Of a stretch of 64,000 bases of DNA, positions 58,533 through 64,000 are shown in pieces. Each line of letters opens with the position of its first letter. Position 1 is the first letter of the stretch. The DNA comes from Anastrepha obliqua (lineage: Eukaryota; Arthropoda; Insecta; Diptera; Tephritidae), in contig NC_072893.1 of the NCBI RefSeq assembly GCF_027943255.1, positions 82,529,784 through 82,593,783 on the forward strand, in the 5' to 3' direction. The notes below the pieces were generated by a model. It was given only the letters and a program-made list of their open reading frames with translations. It was not told the origin of the DNA and made no database searches. A program made the position numbers and the translations under genes.

Positions 58533-60389
58533 TTTAATTAATTAGTCGGAGTAAAGCGAAAAAACGTTAAGAACTTTTTACTTTACCTAATATAATTTTG
58601 GAACAAACAAACGTTAGAAAATTGTCTTAAAAAGCTTAGCCCTTTTTAACAAAGTTGTTGACGAAGCTCAAGTTTGGTCAATACGTAGAAAAAAACTGCT
58701 AAATATTGCATAGTTACTAGGGCACCCCAATTCCCGTACAGAGAGGGAATACTTTCATAACATGTGTCAGCAGTTGAATAAGCAAGTATTACACTAGTTA
58801 ATGCTCCGTCCTGCTTTCATTGAAAATAACCAGAAAATCCCACATATTTCTTTTCGTATTAATTTTCTTAATTATTATAAAAGAAATTGGTAAGCAAACT
58901 ATCATATTTCCTACATTTTCTCTTATCTATGGAATATTTAAGCATTTTTGAAATTATGTTTTTCCAGTTACTGCTTTTAAGTAGCCGTTACTGACTATTA
59001 AGCTTATCAAGAGAAATTTTTTGAATACCAAACAGTAAGCAGTTGAGAGAAGTTGTGTGGGCATTCAAAACAAAAAAAAAATTAAACACCCACTCAGAGC
59101 TTCTACTTTACCTTCCACTTTTTCTCATATAAAATTGATCACAATACTTTTTGTTTATTAAGTCAAAATATAAGTATATATGTATACATATTTGTGTACA
59201 TTCAGGTGTATATTCCCTATAAATTTCACGGTTTCTTACTTTAAATTTTTTCTTTATGCGCTTCTTCCCTGCAGCTGTGTGGAGGTTGATCTCACAGCTC
59301 AAAAGCACATACAAATTTTTTATCGACTTAAACATAAAGAAAAATTAATTACGCCGTGACACCACTAACAAACGCGTTCTGACATACTCGTATGAGAGAA
59401 AAGACAAACAATAACAATAATAATGCAAGCAGAATACAGCAGCAGCTGATATGGCTTCTGAGCAGTCGATTAATATTTTACGACTCTCCAGCTATATGTT
59501 GCTACTTACTAACTTAACTCTACTTCGGAAGAAGAAGAAGAATAGGAGATGAAAACGAAAATGCCACTTTCATGGTGTCTCTCGAATTTGTCAGCTGAAG
59601 CCTCATTTCATATTTTAAGACCCAATTTTTTTTTTTACTATTCTACATATTTTTCTTCAAGACGCACACTTTATATACACATTTTCGATTTGGTGTGGCA
59701 TATGCGGTCTAATGGCATCAAAACGAAGATTTAAAGTACCACTCTTGCTTAAAACCAACTCTCCGATGATCTTGTCGCTAGCTTATTGAGCTACTGGCAA
59801 TATTTGTGGTCGATTGTTGGTGACAATATTTAAATGGGAAATGTTGTTGTTGTTTTTTTTCTTATTTCTGTTTGGGGGATTTCTTTCTTTTATGCTTTCA
59901 ATTTGAATTTTAGACCCATTTGTTAAGTGATTGAAATTGTCGTGTGGCTTTGCCTGTCAGTGTATGTTTAGCCGCATTGTTCGCATTGTCAAGGCGATTA
60001 CAACAAAAGCAACATGTGAATAGCTTTGTCATTGGTATTTGCATTAATTGGTAATTTTTCTGTATTATAACCAGGTTTTAGGTTAATACAGAGTAAAACG
60101 ACGGGCTGCCATTTGATTAGTTGCACTTTGAGTGGTGAAAGGCAAAAAGGGCTTATTTTTTCTTTTATTTATGATTAAGTGTTAGACCACCTAGAAATTA
60201 AAGGAATTCAGTTTTTGTGTAGCTTGGTTATTTTAAACTGAGGAAAAAAATGTATACTAAAGCCGAATCTCTTCAGACTACTAAGATGCGCTAAGTAAGG
60301 AAAAATATTTTCAATATTTTTATTTTTTATATTTGATTTTTTTTTTTGTTTTTGTATAAAAGCTTAGCTGATTGTCAAAAATCATACAA
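58533..60389. other. No gene seen
   Basis: AT-rich, short GAAGAAGAAGAAGAA tract near 59527. No coding evidence. Confidence 0.5.
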
Positions 60390-60735
60390 ATCTATGTTTC
60401 AAACTCAATACAAAAGTTTGCAAAAAAATTCCACAACATTTTCATGACCATTCTATGGTTTTTAATCTGAATTTTAAACAGACTTTTAGTGTAAACTTTT
60501 ATAGCTTTTTGTGTTAAGAGGAAGTTCAAGTTTGAAGTTGGTAAAAAATGTCTATGATTGTTTATAATTTGTTTGCCTGAAGATGTTGCACATTTTCTTC
60601 ATATAAAAAATGGGCATGCATAAACTCTTTACTTTTATTTGGTTTTATGCTATATGAGTGCAAAATGTTACCTGGAGCCCTGTGCGTAGCGTGCTTCTTA
60701 TTTAGCATAAAATAAATAGATCTAAAAGTTTGTTG
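60390..60735 (+). repeat. Dispersed repeat family A, copy 5 (diverged)
   Basis: AAGTTTGAAGTTGGTAAAAA followed by ATGTCTATGATTGTTTATAA and GAAGATGTTGCACATTTTCT correspond to the core of copy 2 (AAGTTTGAGGTTGGTAGAAA ... GATAATGTTGTTGCACAT). Confidence 0.5.
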
Positions 60736-62074
60736 TCTTGACAAAAATTTTCGCGCATCCACAAACAGTATTAATTTGCAACTTATTTGGTCTCCTCCTC
60801 TTAAGAATGTCAAAAAATTTAAAACTAAATATTTTACAAGTGAAGTGTTGAAACGGGGATCCAAAAAAGTGGCGCGTTAAACTTGGCATGATTGCAAGCT
60901 TTCTTATGATCTGAAACAAAAAAATTAAAAAGATTATTCATTTAGATGAATGCTATTATCGTAATAACTAAGAAAAAGTGGTAAGAAAATGGTTTTTGCT
61001 AAATTACAGCTGTCCAAAAAATAGTACAGTTTTTCCTACTTTTTTGGGCATTTCTGAATTTTTTAAAAATAGTAAAAAAAAAATTATTTTGTTAAAATAA
61101 TAATTTGTACGATAGAAATATGTATTGAGAAGACTCACGCCATATTTCAAGTGAATCGGTTTATTAGAACTTGAGATATCATGTCAAACGTTTTCAAAAA
61201 TTTAATTTCGAGAAAAAGGTTTTTAAAATTTCGGGTAAAAATACGCGCAGTGTAAAATTACGGGCCAGTTTTGAGTCATGTCAATAAAATGGCTATATCT
61301 CTTGAAATAACTAAAAGTTTGACGAACTGTTTTGACAAAATGCTCCTAAAGGGCTAGGCTTTGAAAATATGAAAAATTTTTTTTTTCAAATTTCAACACT
61401 AGAATACCCCTCTAATGACAGAGAGCGCTTACCGGGTATTTACTAATATGTTTATATTTATGTGCGTTATAGATCAGATTGTATCCGTAGGCATTTATAA
61501 AGTTATTACGTCTTAACGAACTTCCCGCTACTTTTTTGACGTAATCATTTTGATCGTAGTAAGAAAACTCACCCGCAACCGTAAAAGTGCAATGGGACAA
61601 AGCATTTAAATTTACGCACATTCATCCTCGAGAGCAAGATTTTGCTTGAATTTATGGTAGACGTCTGCTTGTGGTCTTACTAAAGGAGAACCTTATCATT
61701 TTATGTCGCCTTTGAACTGCTAACCCTCTCCGGACAATTTTCTGTAACCGCCATATTTATTTGATACTTTGATTCATGAAGTGTTTAGGATCACTCAGTT
61801 CATATCTGAGAGAAGAGATATAAAAATTCAAAATTCGGGTTACAATATTGAGAAAATATTTAATAGACAAGTGAATAAAAATTAATGTACGTTTGATTGA
61901 GTGCAAATACGATAGAGAGAGAGAGAATTCTGCATAATATTCATATGTTTCCGACATATGGGTATAGATAAGAATAAACATGACTTCATAGATATATTTT
62001 TTGCAAAAAAGTTCACTACTAGCGCCTATTCAGTTGTACATTATGGTTATATTTAAATACATTGAGCTTTGAGT
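60736..62074. other. No gene seen
   Basis: 61010-61400 contains TTGAGATATCATGTCAAACG and long A/T runs that look like decayed repeat DNA. A short GA microsatellite lies at 61913-61926. Confidence 0.45.
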
Positions 62075-62270
62075 TTTGTGACCCTGTGCCCCAAAAAAAT
62101 TCACCAATTTTTTATCAAAATCGCGCTGATTTTTGGCAATTTTTTTGACTGGTGGTACTGCGTGTTTTTTTTTATAGAAAAAATGTCGCACATTCGTTAT
62201 ATGGGGAAAATACGCAATATCGTAAGGAAAAAAATTACCAAAAATCATCGAGAATTTCAGCGACCTTCAA
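62075..62270. repeat. Small fold-back (inverted repeat)
   Basis: GATTTTTGGCAATTTTTTT (62128-62146) is inverted at 62229-62247 (AAAAAAATTACCAAAAATC) with one mismatch and a loop of about 80 bp. Flanks are weakly similar. Possibly a decayed MITE. Confidence 0.45.
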
Positions 62271-62339
62271 AATTGCATTTTATTATACCAGAAATGGTCT
62301 ACAAAACTGCGCACCCAAATTTCTTTTAAATATTGTAAT

Positions 62340-62510
62340 TGAATTTTTTTTTAAACATTTTTTTAACATTTTATAAATCTTTCACAAAGTTTGAAACGTT
62401 GATGTCTACGATTTTTATTGTAGAATGAACTATATTTTGATAAAAATTATGATAATTAAAAAAACAGAAGAAAAATTGGTCAAAATTGGGGCTCCATTGT
62501 TTTCTCGATC
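62340..62510 (+). repeat. Dispersed repeat family A, right-part fragment
   Basis: TTTTATAAATCTTTCACAAA followed by GTTTGAAACG, then TAGAATGAACTATATTTTGA and AAAATTGGTCAAAATTGG parallel 41010-41140. Confidence 0.45.
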
Positions 62511-64000
62511 CCTACATTCGGTTCTAAATTTTTGAATAACAAATTTTATAATGGAACTAGGATAAGCCATTGGTGATCGTGGATTGTACCGGCTTCCTTT
62601 CTTGCTACCGAATATATTTAAATTTTATTATTAATACTTACAGTTACTTGCTATGTTTTCATTGATTTTCCAATTTAATTTTAGAACATATTTATGTGCG
62701 TCATACAGCGAGATCAACCAATTTGAAATGCGCCTCTTTGCCTCTGCTTGCAGATGCTAAATGCTTTTTGTCTCCCAACCATGCTGCCACCCCTGTGAAA
62801 TATTTAAAGAATTTGCATTCAAAAATCGACAGTATTAAAACCCCAACGACATTAAAAATGTCACGTAACTGCTATAAAACGTGTACGAGGCGCGGGGGTG
62901 TGAGGTGAAAGGAAAAGAGGAGTTTTAAGAAAAGAAGACGACTGAACTGACATACATCCTTCTGCGAAACCGTGCACAGGTACCTACACACAAACAGTAG
63001 TAACATCCGCAAACTCATTTTCAACACAAAACGTTCTGCCAGCTTCAGCAACGTCGCCGGCTTACCGGCTGCTGCACACTTTCATTGCTGGATCCCCTTT
63101 ACATTACTTTCTGCAATTGCTTCCATCAGCCACTTCAAGTGAAGCAATTGTCTGTGTAACTCTTCGAATTATAAACTCATACGCATATACATACATATGG
63201 GGATGTGTATATTTGTAGGTGCAGATTGTGCTTCTACTCGCAAACATACATACGTATGAGTGCATTGGACTTGTGTGTGACGGAAATAGCCGCTTAGCGG
63301 GCTGTCAACGTAATCGTTATAAAAATAATAAAAAAATGGGACTTTCATTTTCATTTTATCGCCGTGAGCAGCAACAATATAGCCGTAGCGTAATCATATT
63401 TTTTTATGTGTGTGGCTGTATTCCTGTATATGGTATATATTTATATTCTGTTTAAGTTGAAAATAACTAAGAAAAGCAACACAACCCTTCTTTACTCACA
63501 AATCTGTCAACTCTTTGCCCTTGCTGCCTCTAATCTTGGGATAAATCCAGAACCAGTCAGCGCGTCACTGCAAGACTGCTTATCCTTGTGAAACCCAATG
63601 CTATTGAGTAGTACTTTACATGACTGGCAGAATGTTGTCCCTAAGCAGATAAATAATGCTTGATAGAAACACTCACACTTCGTGCTTCATATATATATAT
63701 GCTTCAAATATTCGCAAGAATGCTATTTAAAATATAATATATACATATATGTATATGGGATGGGTTATTCCGTTTAAGCAAAAATAAAATATGTATGTAT
63801 ATTTTAAATTAAATAAATTTAAGTAAACTGGAAAAATGTCATTAGTACGGCAGACGTGAGCTGGGTGAGATGGTAAAGCATGCCAGTAGAAAATTGAATC
63901 TATTTTTCTAGAAAGTTGTAAGAAGCTTTGAGGGACACAAAGGAGGAATTTCTCTACAGTGAAATCTACATTCATTTAATTCATGTATCAAATAGGTTTT
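62511..64000. other. No gene seen
   Basis: No domains. Short ATAC/ATGT and TA repeats at 63185-63200, 63690-63750. Window end. Confidence 0.5.

Noticed and set aside
62069..62376. Overlapping open frames of 72-86 codons on both strands
   Set aside because: They lie over a fold-back repeat and A/T runs and have no domain.
1..64000. CRISPR arrays, bacterial operons, endogenous virus or LTR retrotransposon sequences
   Set aside because: No regularly spaced short repeats, no ribosome-site-led gene clusters, no LTR pairs, gag/protease/integrase or viral replication motifs were seen.

Overview
This window is eukaryotic, AT-rich, non-coding insect DNA, most likely from a cyclorrhaphan fly and plausibly a tephritid fruit fly. 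The case rests on the transposon community: several mariner subfamilies, a rosa-type DD41D element (that family was first described in Ceratitis), a tRNA-derived SINE with many copies, and a LINE family with a conserved 3' tail. It also rests on dipteran-looking introns and low-complexity tracts. No bacterial-type genes, operons, rRNA or CRISPR are present. The species is inferred, not shown.

Only one stretch looks like a host exon: a short terminal coding exon at 968-1205 behind a splice acceptor. Nearly everything else recognisable is transposon debris in various states of decay.

Layout: (1) 1-6500: a SINE cut by the window edge, the possible host exon, a 4.6 kb DNA transposon with ~500 bp terminal inverted repeats at 1512-6129, and a SINE at 6167. 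The 4.6 kb element carries a broken multi-exon transposase-like gene and is itself interrupted by a PIF/Harbinger element with its own TIRs and 3-bp target duplication (3413-4691). (2) 6540-10705: a full-length mariner (minus strand), a 342-bp MITE and a deleted DD41D element. (3) 14.8-17 kb: a LINE on the minus strand interrupted by a 5'-truncated LINE on the plus strand. (4) 18.5-27.3 kb: a SINE with a clean 12-bp target duplication, two cecropia/mellifera-like mariners (one deleted, one nearly intact) and a Tc1-like remnant. (5) 32.3-34 kb: a degenerate tandem array pierced by a LINE tail, a SINE tail and a pogo-like element. (6) 39.7-54 kb: LINE, DUF4817-like, SINE and Tc1-like remnants plus dispersed repeats. 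(7) 55-62.5 kb: a second tandem array, a mariner 5' fragment and repeats.

The elements do not form a pathway; what connects them is insertion history. Nesting gives relative ages at six places: Harbinger inside the long-TIR element, LINE inside LINE, mariner inside a tandem duplication, mariner inside a dispersed repeat, pogo inside a tandem array, and an unknown repeat inside a SINE. The most unusual object is the long-TIR transposon. Its protein belongs to a multi-copy arthropod family that I recognise by motifs but cannot place in a named transposase superfamily.
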